From positions 153,999,971 to 154,063,970 of the forward strand of contig NC_081411.1 of the NCBI RefSeq assembly GCF_030272615.1: a stretch of 64,000 nucleotides of DNA, written 5' to 3'. A program made the position numbers and the translations under genes. This document shows positions 33,240 through 45,194 of this stretch, one piece after another (the first letter of the stretch is position 1; every line of letters begins with the position of its first letter). The DNA comes from Cryptomeria japonica. Its lineage: Eukaryota > Streptophyta > Pinopsida > Cupressales > Cupressaceae. Under the pieces are notes generated by a model. That model ran no database searches, had not been told where the DNA came from, and saw only the letters and a list, made by a program, of their open reading frames with translations.

Positions 33240-36200
33240 CTTCCCCGAAATAGGTTTGTTCAGGCGCTATAGGAAGGTCCTATCTTGTTGCAACTTCTCA
33301 ACCTGGCTTAACACTTGCTCAATTCCTAACACAGTACCATCTCCAGTAAAAGGAGAAGGCAAGCCTAATGAAACAAACCTTTCTATGCATTGCTTGATGT
33401 CTGGAATTGAAATCTATAGGGGCTCGAGCGTTGTTGATACCTGCATAATCACTCTATACTGGTTGATGAAGACATTAGTCTTCCTAATCAATTGTTTGTG
33501 ATCTGCAACCCCTTTTTCCCTCAACTCTTCATCTTGAGTCGCATACAACATCTGGATTAAGTCTTGGGCCACGAGGAGCTTAGGACCAATAACAAGCATA
33601 GAGTTGTTAATGAGGGCACCGGCCTCGACACAGAGGGAGTGCGCTTCTCTGAGAAATATCAACACAGGTTGCAGTGAAGGGTTGTACTGCTTAACTCTTT
33701 CCCAATGGGAAACATATAACTCCACCAAAATCAGAGAAAAGTCTTGAGAAACCTCCATGGGGGGAGGAATACTTAATAACCATGAGACTTCCTCATCCTT
33801 TGTCATTATTTCATGTTACAACTCCCTGTACTTGTCTTTCTCAATGACCACTTGTCTCTCCAGAGTGAGGATTCTGGCACATCCATCTTGCACAGTTTGC
33901 TGGAGTTGCGACATATGATCTCGCTCCTGACGCAACAAATTTTCCATATCTAGGAATTTCCTCTCGGCTTGCTCCAGGCTACTCTTTTTTCTATGCAACT
34001 ATATTTTAAACTTTTCTTTCTCTTTTGAAAGCATGACCTATGCATCACTCAGTTGTCGAGCGTACTCTTCTTTTAGGTAGATCTCCTCACGCAGTTGTGC
34101 ATGCATTTGAGTGGCATCTCTCGAAACTTCCTTTAGTTGTTGAATTTCTTGGTCTTTCTCCTGCAATTCTTTCAAGGCCACATTTCTTGTTGCCTCTTGG
34201 CCTTTCAACTGAGAACTTACATTGTTAAGGGCATACTGCAACTTTCCTTTTTCAGAGTTAGCCTGTGTCAATAATCCCTACAAGCAGTTGATTTTGGCAT
34301 TCCGGGCTTTATCTTCTTTTCTTTGTTGGGCCAGAGACTCTCGGAGGTTTGCATTTTCTCCAGACACTGACTCTTCTTGATGAAATCAAGACACAGCCTT
34401 CAAAGTTTCCTCCATCATTTTGACCTTGTCAAATGTCATAGCATTCAGGAGATTGTCCCCAATAGCATGCAAGGTGTAATCATTGGGCCTCATTTGGGGT
34501 TCTGGCTTGTCAACCTTAGGGAACATGGTTGCAAATAAAAGACTATCCTTCTCCTTGCTGAAATGTGTCTACAAGTGGGGACGAGTTGGCCTGGCACCAT
34601 CTTTTTCCTTTCTTTTACCAGTCTTGCTGATACAGGCAGTCTTGGAATAGGTAACATGTTGCTGATAATCATCTGGGTTGGCAATAGCCTGGCCTGCAAA
34701 ATGTCGCACCAGGAGGGATTACAAAGGGGAATTGGGAAATAGGGCCACCAAATGAGGTCTAAATAGGGCATGTGAGCGTGGTTGGGGAAAACAATGGGAC
34801 AAAGGGAGAAGCTCCTGAAGAAAATGGATCAGTGAACGCTACTCCAACATTTGGGGGAGGAGTGGACTCTCCAAAACCAAGCCTACGCGAGACGGTAGCT
34901 ACTTCAAACATCTGCAAGGAAAAAGATGTAGGAATAAACTTGGGGGTTGGGAACAAAATAGAGACCTACGAAAATGCTTCTTGAGTGTCAATCGGTGCCC
35001 CAGCGGGCGCTAAAGTGAGGGCGGTGGGAATCTGGGTTTGCAAAGAGACAAAATGGGTAGCAAGAGAGGGAAAAGGCAAAGAAGGGGGTACCTGAATCGT
35101 GGAAGTCACCAGCCACTAAGGAACAGAGGGAATCTCTGGTGCTCCAGAAGATGAACACTTCTTTGTAGAACCCAGATATTTTTTCTTTCCGGAAGGGGAT
35201 TCAGGCGCCTGCTTCTCAGCTTGTCTCTTACCCACTTGGGAATGGGGTCTTCGAGCAGAACCAATGAGAGGAAGGAGAATATGACGCTCGTTGTCCTGCT
35301 CTTCAATACTTATAATGTCAATGTCCTGCCGCTAGGCCACCTCGGGGGACAAGTCTCCACGTGGGGAGTTATCGCCTGTCTCTTCATCAGATTTGTTGTA
35401 CTAGCGCCATTCAAGCTCAAAACGCTCGTCCAAAGGAGCATTTATGATGTTAGCCCTGGGCTGACTCACCTCTTGTTGATATACCCAGAAGTCCTCCCTC
35501 TTTTTCCTTGGCCAAGAATCTAACGTCATGGCCTCCAGCATGATCTGGGGGATGGGTTTTGCGAGATTGTATTTTTGCATGATGGAGTAGAAGCTCAACC
35601 ATAGAGGTCATTTTAGCATGAGAAAATCATTGAGACCCACATAGAGATTTGGTTCGTCCACCTATGGGTTAGTGCACCCTTCCCACAAGCTCCGTGGTTC
35701 ATGTTTTATTGCATTCTTTCTTCTAGAAAGGCACCCATCTGGGTCATAACTCCACATTTCATCAATTACTACTAAGTTGAGTTGCACCAGCTTAGACGTC
35801 GGGACATTTTCTGCAACGTTTCTACAGATGAGAGTGAAGGGGCTGATAGCTTTGTGATCCTTTGAGATGGAAATTTCATGCTTCCCTACTCCTATTGCCC
35901 TTTCGATTCTCACCAATTGTCGTGTAATTTTGAAGCCGAGGGTCCTTTTAGTGACATAGGTAGGTAGGCGGAAGGGCTCCTCCGAGAAACCATGCACTCA
36001 GATAAAAGAAAAATCACTGCCTAAGAACCAGTCACAAGGAGGGCGCTCATTGCACATCCAATTCATTTGAACTTGGGAAAAATGGGCAAGTGATTCATCA
36101 GGGATTGAACCGAGGTCTCTAAAGACAGAAGCCAGGAAACAATTAGAAAATTGGTAGGCGTCATAGGTAGCCAACAAAATGGGTATCTAGGCCGATACCG

Positions 36201-37107
36201 AAATCTTGCTCCCTAACTCATCACAGATAGCCAATCACATGTATTGGCTAAAGAAACTCTCATTTTGATACAGAAATAGGTAGACAAGGACTAAGGCGAA
36301 TCTGAAACGCCAAAATTGCTGAAACTCAGTTAGGTGTTTGACCATTTCTCTGGCCATAAGGACAGAGAAGTCAAAATGAAATGACCCCTTCTGCATCTGG
36401 CATTTAAACAGGAAGCTCATCATTACAGCAGTGATCTCCCAGTCATTATCATGACTGCATAACCATGCAAGAGTGGATGAGATATCCTTGAGGTCGTCTT
36501 GTCTTAAGTCACTATAAGACAAGGGGAGTCTTGAGAGTCCAGTTGATGAACTTCAATTGAGGGCATCATGACAGAAAGAGACAGTGTCTCTCCTAGTGTT
36601 CCAAAATTCCTCCATGACAGCTTCAGAGAACACCTTCATCCCTTCGAAAATGAGACAACACATCATGTCCCTTATGGCCTTTGGGGATATTACCATTCTC
36701 GGGAAGGAGTCGCTAACTGAACAAGATATGCAGTCAAACAGATTGGCACATGCAACCACAAACTCTGGACAGTGCGGAACCATGGGAACCACAAATTGAG
36801 GGGCACCACTATTCCAAAAATTCATTGTCGTAGATTGCGGCTCCACTCTGTGATGAATCATCCTACTACATGCGGCCTCTTTAAGGTTCTTGGGTTGTTT
36901 ATGCAACTTAGGCTCAACCACACTCTCAAGAGAGTGTATTACTGTAGATATGTTACGGGTGGCTGACTTAGACTTTGCCTTAGTCCTCGGATATTCTGGC
37001 TTGGGCGGAACGGCGTGAGAAGAATAGGAGAGTTCACCGAAGACGTCCACCCACAACCTTTCTTGATCAGAACCAGAGGGAGTTGTTGTTGCTTCCATTT
37101 TCTGCAA
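33240..37107 (-). pseudogene. Long extra ORF of element E, same strand as pol
   Basis: A protein of roughly 1200 residues begins near 37107-37095 (MEATTTPSGSDQERLWVDVF). It stays in one frame to about 34760 and resumes in another for 34271-33240. The first half is globular: PHCPEFVVACANLFDC, VISPKAIRDMMC, RFRFALVLVYLFLYQN, IDEMWSYDPDG. A Pro/Ser-rich linker (35200-34750) and a coiled coil (34271-33816, KELQEKDQEIQQLKEVS) follow. The final part contains LVAQDLIQMLYATQDEEL. Most stops are TAG at likely Gln codons (SDA*VML, FKI*LHR, EPL*ISI). I cannot name the family. A TATA-like GTATTAAA lies on the - strand near 37195. Confidence 0.65.
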
Positions 37108-37390
37108 GAGACATTTTCTACTTCAACTCTTCAAATGTTTTGGGGTGCTTTGGGCTGCAAATGAGTAATAAAATGGATATTTGGTGATCTTTCTCCTTTA
37201 ATACACTACATGCCTAGATCTTCGCAAAAGAAGGTGTTTAATGACAAGCACCCATTTGCACATATGCCAATTCATTTCCTATTCGCAATTAATCTTTGAA
37301 GAGGACGAGTGTCACCATCCATGTTTCCTACGAGAAAACCTAATCAGTCCATCGTTAATCGGAGCCACTTGAGGCGATTTGCTTGTCCGG
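37108..37390. promoter_or_regulatory. Spacer between divergent extra ORFs of element E
   Basis: The two extra ORFs point away from this 283-bp interval. On the - strand a TATA-like GTATTAAA lies about 90 bp upstream of the long ORF. No equally clear box is seen for the + strand ORF. Use as a bidirectional promoter is inferred only from layout. Confidence 0.35.
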
Positions 37391-38425
37391 ATGGATCTCC
37401 TCCTTAATGAAAAATGTCAACAACCAGTAGTGCTCGCACAAGTTAAAACAGTCCTGCAGAGATTATGGTTTAAACAAGATAAACCACTACATACGTGTGG
37501 CATCTGAGGACGTTGCCTCTTTCTTCGAGGAACCAGGTGAGACATTGGCCAACCCCAAATTCGACTTCGCCTACTTGTGCGAATTGATGAGGAATGACAA
37601 ATGCGTCGAAAATCGGGAGCACTGGTCTTTTTCATCAATTGTCACCTGGAGCAAGAATTCGTTATAAATATGTCTTTTCAAACATTCCTTTATAGAGTAT
37701 CAACTTCAATGACGGAGGTTCTTGAGGAAATGGATACCCCCATTAGGCTCATCAGCAGTAAGGCTCAAATCATTTTCCTCATAAATATTTCAGACCGAAG
37801 CCTGCAAATGATGACAAGACGGAAAAATCCCTTGATCATCACAACCATCAAATGGGTGCTTGGTGAAGACTTCATAGATGACATGGACAAATACTGTGTA
37901 AAAATGAATATCTGTTCGCATTTTGTGGCCTCACTGCTAGATTCTGGGATGAGTGGGCTTCTGACCTCGGATCTCACCAAAGAACTCTTCTCCCAAGATT
38001 ATCTGGGGGCTCTGGAAGATGTCGTGGCATACAACATCCCTTTTAGAGGCCTACATTTGGCATTGGATTTGAGATGTTTCATCACTTCTGGTGAGGAGGT
38101 GACTTGGCAACCACTTGTTGGAAGTCTGAGAAACATGTCGATGTCCTCTCATTGCTTTTGTGTTGAGCTCATTGTAGATTTTCTCCTTTGGATTCACCTG
38201 ATAGTTCCTATTCCAGAGGGCATTGAATGGTACACCAACTTCAGGGATTGCATATTCCCACGGGTCCTAACGCCAGGTGTCCAACCCAATCTGGTTGTTG
38301 TGTCCATAGCTAAGGAGCCTGGTGACATCTCCAACCATGAGTGGTCAAAGGGAGAGCACGCTACAGATGATGCTGGAGACTCTGATTTCCAGATGGAGGA
38401 TAATGAAGACAAAGAGGATCCTTGA
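37391..38425 (+). pseudogene. Extra ORF of element E on the strand opposite to pol
   Basis: A long open stretch covers about 37601-38425 with no stop. Upstream, ATG at 37391 opens MDLLLNEKCQQPVVLAQ, and protein-like text continues through two frame changes near 37490 and 37660 (ASEDVASFFEEPGETLANP). A product of about 340 residues is likely. It has hydrophobic helices (FCVELIVDFLLWIHLIV), no transmembrane signal I trust, and an acidic tail (DAGDSDFQMEDNEDKEDP). One CAG^GTGAG near 37530 could be a splice donor, but I found no matching acceptor with confidence. Unrecognised family. Confidence 0.5.
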
Positions 38426-38666
38426 GGATATGGCAGCCTGTATTTGAAAACTTCACCTTGCTTCTTTTTGTAAAATATTAGGCCAAAAGCCTACTGACGA
38501 ATTGTAAAAATACTCATAATATAATGATTTTCTTTTTTTCACTTAATTATGGCGTATCTTATAATTTTCACTTTGCTTTGGGAATGCATGAGGAAAAAAT
38601 AAATAAATAAATAAAGCACATGGGGAAACATATTTATATTATGTACATATAAGGAAGAAGAATCTA

Positions 38667-39990
38667 CTAATGGAAAGGCTTGAGATGGAACCTGTTAACT
38701 GGGATCCCAAGGGAAACTCCCTGCATATCTTCAAGATCAAAGGCATTGAAACTTTTGCAATTTAAAATGTGAAAGGGTCCCTCCCAAAAACCATCAAATT
38801 TGGCATGCTGACCTGGCTTGGCTTCCCTCTCATTGTACTTCAAAATGAGGTCAGCTTGTTTGAAACCTGGGTCAGAACTTTTCTTCTTATCAAACCACCT
38901 TTTGACGGTTTGCTGATGGTTCTGAAGGGACAAAAACGCTGCTTCCCTTGCTTCTTCTAGTTTCATAATTTCTGCCAATCTTAATTCCATGGGACCATTT
39001 TCCGTCACCTCGATAGATTTTAGAAATTGTAAGGCGGGGATCTCCAAAGACACAGGGAACAATGCGTCATTCTTGTAGACCAGCCTATATGGGGAATTTT
39101 TAAGGACCTGCTTAGGTGGTATTCATTCTTCCCACAACGCACTCTTTAAGTGGTGATGCCACTCTCTTTTATGCTCAAATCCCATCCTCTTGATGACCCT
39201 TATGAGGTTCTTGTTAGTATACTCAGCTAGACCATTCCCTTGAGGGTAATAGTTCGAGGAGGTCTTCAAGTAGATTCCTCTGTCAAGAGCGAACTGGGTG
39301 ACCCAAGAGCCTACGAATGCTCATGCATTATCCGAGATTATGGTCTTGGGTGGGCCATATCCGCATACCAGGTCCTCTAGAAGCATTAATATCTCAGCTT
39401 CTGATGAATTTTTCATGGGGACAGCCTCGGACCATCGAGTGAAGTAGTCAGTCACAGTCAAGATCGATTTGTGTCCAGCTGAACTTGGGGGTTGATCATC
39501 CCGATGAAATCAAGGCCCCACTGAGTGAAAGGCTCTTCTACCATTATAGGCCTGAGTGCAATGGTCACTTTTCTATTCCTACCATTTTAGTACTGACATT
39601 CTTTGCACTCTCTTACGAGAGTGTGCACATTTTTTAACATGGAGGGACAAAAATACCCAGCACAAGTGATCTTAATGATGGTGGTCTACGCTGAATAGTG
39701 ACCTCCAGATAGACCATGATGGAATTATTTTAGAATCCTACTGGCTTGGTCTCGGTCCACGCAGCGAAGCAAAACTTCATCAAAATTTCTTTTAAACAGC
39801 ACCCTCTCAAGTAGATGGAAACCACTGTTTTGCATCCTATAGAATCTCCTATTTTCAAGAGGAAGACCTTCCAGAAAAACACCAGTCTTCATAAAAAACT
39901 TCTGAGCTTCCAGCCAACATGCTTCAAATGAATAAGAGGTAAACAATACAACTTCCTCTTTGTCAACCTCAGCTTCTCAGGTTTCAGACT
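38667..39990 (-). pseudogene. Integrase of element E
   Basis: The C-terminal segment 39062-38667 is open and shows VKRWFDKKKSSDPGF, FDGFWEGPFHI and NRFHLKPFH, typical of gypsy integrase C-termini. Upstream fragments in several frames give the zinc-binding part (HHGLSGGHYSA, VRECKECQY) and the core (QWGLDFIGMI; then YPQGNGLAEYTNKNL with the Glu). The middle Asp region is frameshifted. Confidence 0.82.
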
Positions 39991-40076
39991 CCTAGGCTAT
40001 ATACTCGCACAAACCTTTTCTGCGGATTACCTTCGTGGGCCTGACATCAATGTCATACTCTTAGGATTTTAGTAAT

Positions 40077-40462
40077 CTAGTTCACCCTCTTCTCTGTAAT
40101 GTCACCTTCCATTATATACTCCTTGACTAAGGGGTGAGCGACATACACGGTAGTTTTATTACAGGCAATAAAATTCCTGAACTTTTTAAGTCCTTTGACA
40201 ATGGCTAAGGCTTGCTTTTCTACAAAATTGTACCTAGCCTCATATTCCTTTAGAGTTTTTGAATGGAAAGCTATGGGGTGCTCACCTTTTTTATCTACAT
40301 CCTTTTGGGTGAGAACCACAGCAATGTTGAAATCACTAGAGAAAACATCCATTATAAAGTTTTTTGACATATCCGAGTTGGAGAGCACAGGAGCTAAAGT
40401 GATCTTCTCAAAAGCCTCTTTAGCTTCATGAGTGTTGAAATGTGGTGACTGATCAGCAAAGT
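40077..40462 (-). pseudogene. RT-linked RNase H of element E
   Basis: The frame 40388-40077 reads SSDFNIAVVLTQKD, HPIAFHSKTLKEYEARYN and EKQALAIVKGLKKFRNF, the usual RNase H that follows gypsy RT. It is cut from RT by the insertion at 40463-40895; text on both sides rejoins (FKWTH, then FADQSPHFNTHEA). Confidence 0.82.
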
Positions 40463-40895
40463 ACTATACACTCAGCACATATCCTCGCCAGGGTTTGGGG
40501 TCAGGCCGGGCCTCGGGCAAGGGTTCGGGGGTGGCAGCCCCTGAGAAAAGCAGGGGTTCGGGTGCGGGAGCCCCCGAGAAAAAAAAAATTTGTCGTTTTT
40601 CGTTGATGAAAACCGACATTGTAATAAAACCCTAAAAAGGCCGACTTTGTTTGTTGCCCTAAAAATGCATGTTATAAGCGGCTGGCATGCCTAAGGCATT
40701 ATAAGGTTGATGTACTATTTTTGCTGAATAATAAGAAAGATTGGACAGCTGTGTATGGTGGACGTAACCCATTCTGGGTGAACCACGTTAAATCTCTGTG
40801 TTATCTGTGTCCTGTTTTATTTCTTTATCTTTTGTATTAAATCTGCATATAATTGTTAGTTCATATTTTCTTCAGATCTGCATGAAACCCTAACA
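40463..40895 (+). repeat. Insertion of about 430 bp, probable small copia-type solo LTR
   Basis: It separates the RT and RNase H text of E. Its right part holds the copia U5 hairpin GTGGACGTAACCC...GGGTGAACCACG at about 40757-40788 and ends ACCCTAACA. The left boundary and target duplication could not be fixed. The first 150 bp are GC-rich, with two copies of a GGGTTCGGG...GAGAAAA phrase. Confidence 0.5.
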
Positions 40896-41830
40896 ATGAG
40901 TCCACTTAAAATGCATTTCTTTTTTAAGCATTAGCATGATGGGCCTTACCATCCCAGCAAAGTTTGATATAAAGCAGCTAACAAAGTTAACCTTGCCTAG
41001 GAAAGACTGAACGCCCTTTTTGTTGATGGGAAGAGGAAGCTCCTTTATCGCTTTCACTCGATCAAGGTCAATGGAGACTCCTTCTTTTGACACCACATGC
41101 CCCAACAATTTCCCTTGTGGAACCCCAAAGATGCATTTCTTCGAGTTTAATGAGATGCTGAATTCTAAGCACTTTTTGAAAACCAGTTCAAGGTGATCAA
41201 AGTGATCCTCTTTGTGTTTTGAAAACATAGTCAAGTCATCCAAATATATGAGGATGATTTGATTAATGAGCTCCCTGAAAGCCAGATCCATTGCTCTCTG
41301 AAAGGTGGCACCGGCGTTTGACAACCCAAAAGGCATCTTTTGGTAAGAAAATGTTCCCCATTTAGTGGTAAAGGTTGTCTTATGTTGATCCTCCAGCTTT
41401 ACCAACACTTGGTTATAACCTGAGAAACCATCCAACATCGAGAACATCTCTGACCCTGCCACTGTGCTTAATAATTGTTCCATTGGTAGCAACAGATAAT
41501 GGTCCTTTAAAGATGCTTGGTTTGGATCCCAGAAATCTACACAAAGTTGGATATCTTCATTTTTCTTTTTGACTGGCACCAAATTAGACACCCAGGTATT
41601 GTGCTTGATGGGATAGACGATTTTGGATTCTATCAGCTTTCTCAATTCCTATGCCATGAAGGACTCGATTTTGGGATTGATAGGTCTCTGCTTTTGCCGG
41701 ACCGACTTGGCACCATCATCAAGCTCAATAGTGTGTTGAATGATGCTACAATTGTAGCCTTTCAAATCTTCATAAGACCATTTTAGCATGCCTGTATATT
41801 CATCATAGTATCAGGTTAATCTCTCTCTGT
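40896..41830 (-). pseudogene. Reverse transcriptase of element E
   Basis: Gypsy RT with KIVYPIKHNTWVSNLVPV, VDFWDPNQASLKDHYLLP-type block, FSMLDGFSGYNQVLV, MPFGLSNAGATFQRAM, catalytic YLDDLTMFS and GKLLGHVVSKEGVSID. The main open stretch is 41645-40890; the part before it contains a TAG (SFMA*ELRK). The conserved R/N of the second block reads W/P, probably from mutation. Confidence 0.88.
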
Positions 41831-42199
41831 CTTCTTGGGGAACCTCCTTCCCAACCTTGAGTATTCTCACATTTCCTAATGACATCTCAGTATAGTCACC
41901 CTTATCACCCATGAGCTTTCATTTGTCATTCTTAGCATCATCATGATCAAAAAAAATTTCTAGAGTGATCAATCCATTTAGGAGCTTATTGGATTTCAGT
42001 TGAATGATATGATCCCCATAGGCTTCCTTTACTTTAGGTTGCAATTTGTTGGCAAATTCTCCAAAATTTTTAATGAACAAAGTGATTTTCTTGTCGCTTT
42101 CAAAAACTTGCCAGTGGGTATCATTATCAAGAATAGTTGGTCGAACAATTGCATTGATCGCTTGGGGATTGACAAGCAAGTCCACAGCAAGGTCGAATT

Positions 42200-42600
42200 G
42201 TGATCCAATAGTGGCCATCCGATCAGCGGATGTATTTGTCTTTTGAGGAATCCTTTGGATGTTGAAAGCATCAAAGCTTTCGATTAGATCCTAGGTTCTA
42301 TGGTGGTAGGACCTCATACAAACGTGTTCGGCACTAGAGATCCCTCAGACCTTATGTACTATCAGCTCGGAGTCACCCAAAACTTTCAACTGCTTTATAC
42401 CCAACCTTTCCGCCAAGCTCAGGCCTTGAATCAGCCCTTCATATTCTACTTCATTATTAGAACAAGCAAGCTGCAAGCGAAAAGACTTCAGAATCTGTTC
42501 ACCCGAAGGTGAAGTAAGGCAAATCCCAAGGCCTGAGCCTACTTTGAATCTTGCACTATCAAAGTGAAAGGTCCAAAGTGAAGAGGACCAATCTTCTTGG
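42200..42600 (-). pseudogene. Second RNase H domain upstream of RT in element E
   Basis: In the same frame as gag and RT the - strand codes WTFHFDSARFKVGSGLGI, SFRLQLACSNNEVEYEGLI, LKVLGDSELIVHKV and NTSADRMATIG. These supply the four expected acidic residues (D, E, D, D) and the NNEVEYE block of archaeal-type RNase H found in plant Tat elements. Two stops, TGA and TAG, interrupt it. The domain lies between protease and RT, whereas in B it follows the RT-linked RNase H. Confidence 0.82.
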
Positions 42601-42770
42601 GTTAAGGGGTCTCTAACTAGTTTTGGAATAACCTGACCTTTGTCAAAAATGTAGTAGGTACCAAGACTTATGGCATGATAATTGGCATATGGGTCAGAAT
42701 CAATGAATTCCTTGAGAAAAACCTCTTGATCTAGTGGGATATCTCCAGTTATCTCTTCATCTTCAATGAA

Positions 42771-43330
42771 TTATACAATCCTTATGTCCTTATTAGAGAT
42801 GGAGGTGTGAGTGGGCTCAAAATTGAGCATGGCCCGATCCACTACATGTTCAGTATGAAGGGGTTCTGAAAGGATTTTGAGTTTGGCACCCCGTTGAGTA
42901 TGAAGGATAAGGTGAGACCAGTCTAAAGACAAGTAACCTCCTATCTTGGCAGTGAAGCCCCTAGAGAGGCAGAGGCAAAAAATGGGGGGAATATCAATAA
43001 TTACCACTTCTTGAGACACCATGATGCTAAGACACACGAACAATGTTAGCAGAAGATTCTTGATAAGACCCACGGTTTGAACCTTATTCCCGTCTAGCTG
43101 CATAACACCTCAATTCAAAAGCTCATACTTGATATTCAACACCTCAGCAAATTTGCTTAGGCATGACGGTAGTGTTGGAACCAGAGTCTATCATAGAGTT
43201 ATGTAAAATTTTATCCCCTACTATGAGGGTCAAATAGAAAGGATTGGGCTTAGGCTTACCCTTTGCTTGAGATTTCAAAGGTACGGCCTCACTCGTCAAC
43301 ACCATCAGTGACTATAATTTATTTGCAGGA
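42771..43330 (-). pseudogene. Protease of element E
   Basis: The - strand reads NPFYLTLIVGDKILHNSMID followed by SGSNTTVMP, giving a complete DSG triad, then TAG stops, then VGLIKNLLLTLFVCLSIMV and GGYLSLDWSHLIL. This is a retropepsin. It changes frame relative to the adjacent gag part. Confidence 0.72.
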
Positions 43331-43353
43331 GGCTGAAATCTTTCTTCGTTGAC

Positions 43354-45137
43354 CTATGAAAACGTAGTAGCATTCCCACCAGGAGGTTTACCCACCTCCG
43401 AAAAAGCTTCTTTCAAACAATTCCTTTGCTCTGGGATACTAAGGAGATCCCATAAAGAGACGTTGGTTAGGGCTTTCCTCAACTGCTCCACCACATCTAA
43501 TACTGACGGCACTAAGGCCTTTGTCTCTCTCGATTTATCAGGAATAATTTCCTTCCTTGGATAAGTAACGGCGGTTGTAGGTTGTTCGAGAACTTTATCA
43601 GCAAAGAACCTCCCTTGCATGCCTGCATTCTCTCCCGTGAAGCACTTCTTTGATCGGAGGTTGTAATCTGATTGCACTTGAGGATTCCCTGAGCTTGATG
43701 AGGCTGCACCATTGGTTAGCATGGCATATTCTTCTTCCATCCAAGAGAATAGTGCATGGTTTGGGGTTATTTCTGTTTCCTTCTCCATTGACATGCCTTG
43801 CATCTATGCAACAAAAGACATGTTATCCATACCAAGGGTTGTGTAAGGTGAATTATCTGACTCCATGCCTTGGCTACATTGATCCGCAACCTTTTGTTGT
43901 AAATTAGCTCTTGGAAAATTCCTTGGGGCGTGTGCATTGTTACACAGAAAACACCAAGAATTGGTATCATCCACCAAATTATCTTGTCCCATTGTCAACT
44001 CTTTACCAATGTTAGGGTAGACAATCTGTAAAGGATTGGGTACGGGAACTATCTGGCCATTTGGCTGATTTGGGGAAGCCTGACTATTTACATATTGGTT
44101 TTGTTGATAAGCAGGCCTATTCCCTTGATAATTATGTTGGAAAGGGGGGGGGTCTAGCTGGTGGGATTTGGGACCTTTTCAGATTAACTATTTCATTCAA
44201 GAAAGATCTCAATAGATTTTTCATATCATTGACCTCTGCGGCCAAGGATGAGAGAGGAGATGGACTTACTTGTTGGGAACCAGGATACGCGTACATGGAT
44301 TGGGAAGCGGATGAGCTAGGAGTGGCTGGTTCTAGGACAATCCAGCCATTTGGCTAATTTGATAGCTCTAGAAAGGCAGGCATGAGCGGTCGTGGTGCCA
44401 ACATCAATCAGATTAATTTCTGCGGAGACTACCAAGTCAAATGCTTGAGGGAGAGTATTGCCTCCTAGAGATTGAATCATCACTGATATGCCAGAGTTGA
44501 AGGTATTTAGATAGAAAATAAATGCCATGTTAGCAAGGGGACGTGCAGACAATGGTATCCTTTGCCAAGTCCTCTAAAACCATAAATTGAACTCTGTTAC
44601 CACTTCATGAAGGGCTCTCTTTATTGTAATCAACTGATACATCAAGGATGACCTATGGGCCTTGTCAGAGAATCTCTAAAAAAAGCGGTCACCCAGCTGA
44701 TCTCAATCACCTATAGAGTTTGGAGCAAGAGACTTATACCAGTCTAAAGCTCTCCCTTTGAAAAACACTACAAGCAGTCTCAAAGCTACATTTTGTTCAA
44801 TTATATTATGGATCATGGAGACGTTGTCTATATCTTGCAGGTGCTCTCCAGGAGTTTTGGGACATTCTCTAGTGAATTTAGGAATAACTTTCAAAGTGGC
44901 AAAGGGGATTGGGCCCCATACTAAAGGTAAGAAAGGAGGAATGAGAGGGCTTCCATTATTCTATGTCACGAAATTTCTAGGTGGAATCTGAGTCATTATT
45001 ATTACAGGAACAACCGCAGGGAAAATAGGCGGGTTCTAGGAAGAGGAGGTAACAGGTTGATGGATGTTTACCAGGGGTGGAATAAGAAAACTGGGATTCA
45101 AAGTTGTGTGGCTCCTAGTAATGGGTCTCTGGCTCAT
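43354..45137 (-). pseudogene. Gag of element E
   Basis: The start is ATG at 45137 (MSQRPITRSHTT), in frame with the Gag core. The core has VIPKFTRECPKTPGEHLQD, VFFKGRALDWYKSL and, after stops, LITIKRALHEVVTEF. A partial zinc knuckle, CFLCNNAHAPRN, lies near 43950. The tail up to 43354 includes VPSVLDVVEQLRKALTNVS. Three stops between 44700 and 44560 fit W or Q codons (GD*DQ, FF*RF, WF*RT). Confidence 0.78.
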
Positions 45138-45159
45138 ATACTAGCTTAACCTTATTCAT

Positions 45160-45194
45160 AATTTAGGTCCCACCGGGCGTGCTAGAAAAATAAT
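45160..45194 (-). promoter_or_regulatory. Leader next to the 5' LTR of element E
   Basis: The - strand right after the LTR contains CTAGCACGCCCGGTGGGACC. I associate this phrase with the start of internal regions of plant Ty3/gypsy elements; it marks the PBS side and supports the orientation. The tRNA used was not identified. Confidence 0.45.
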
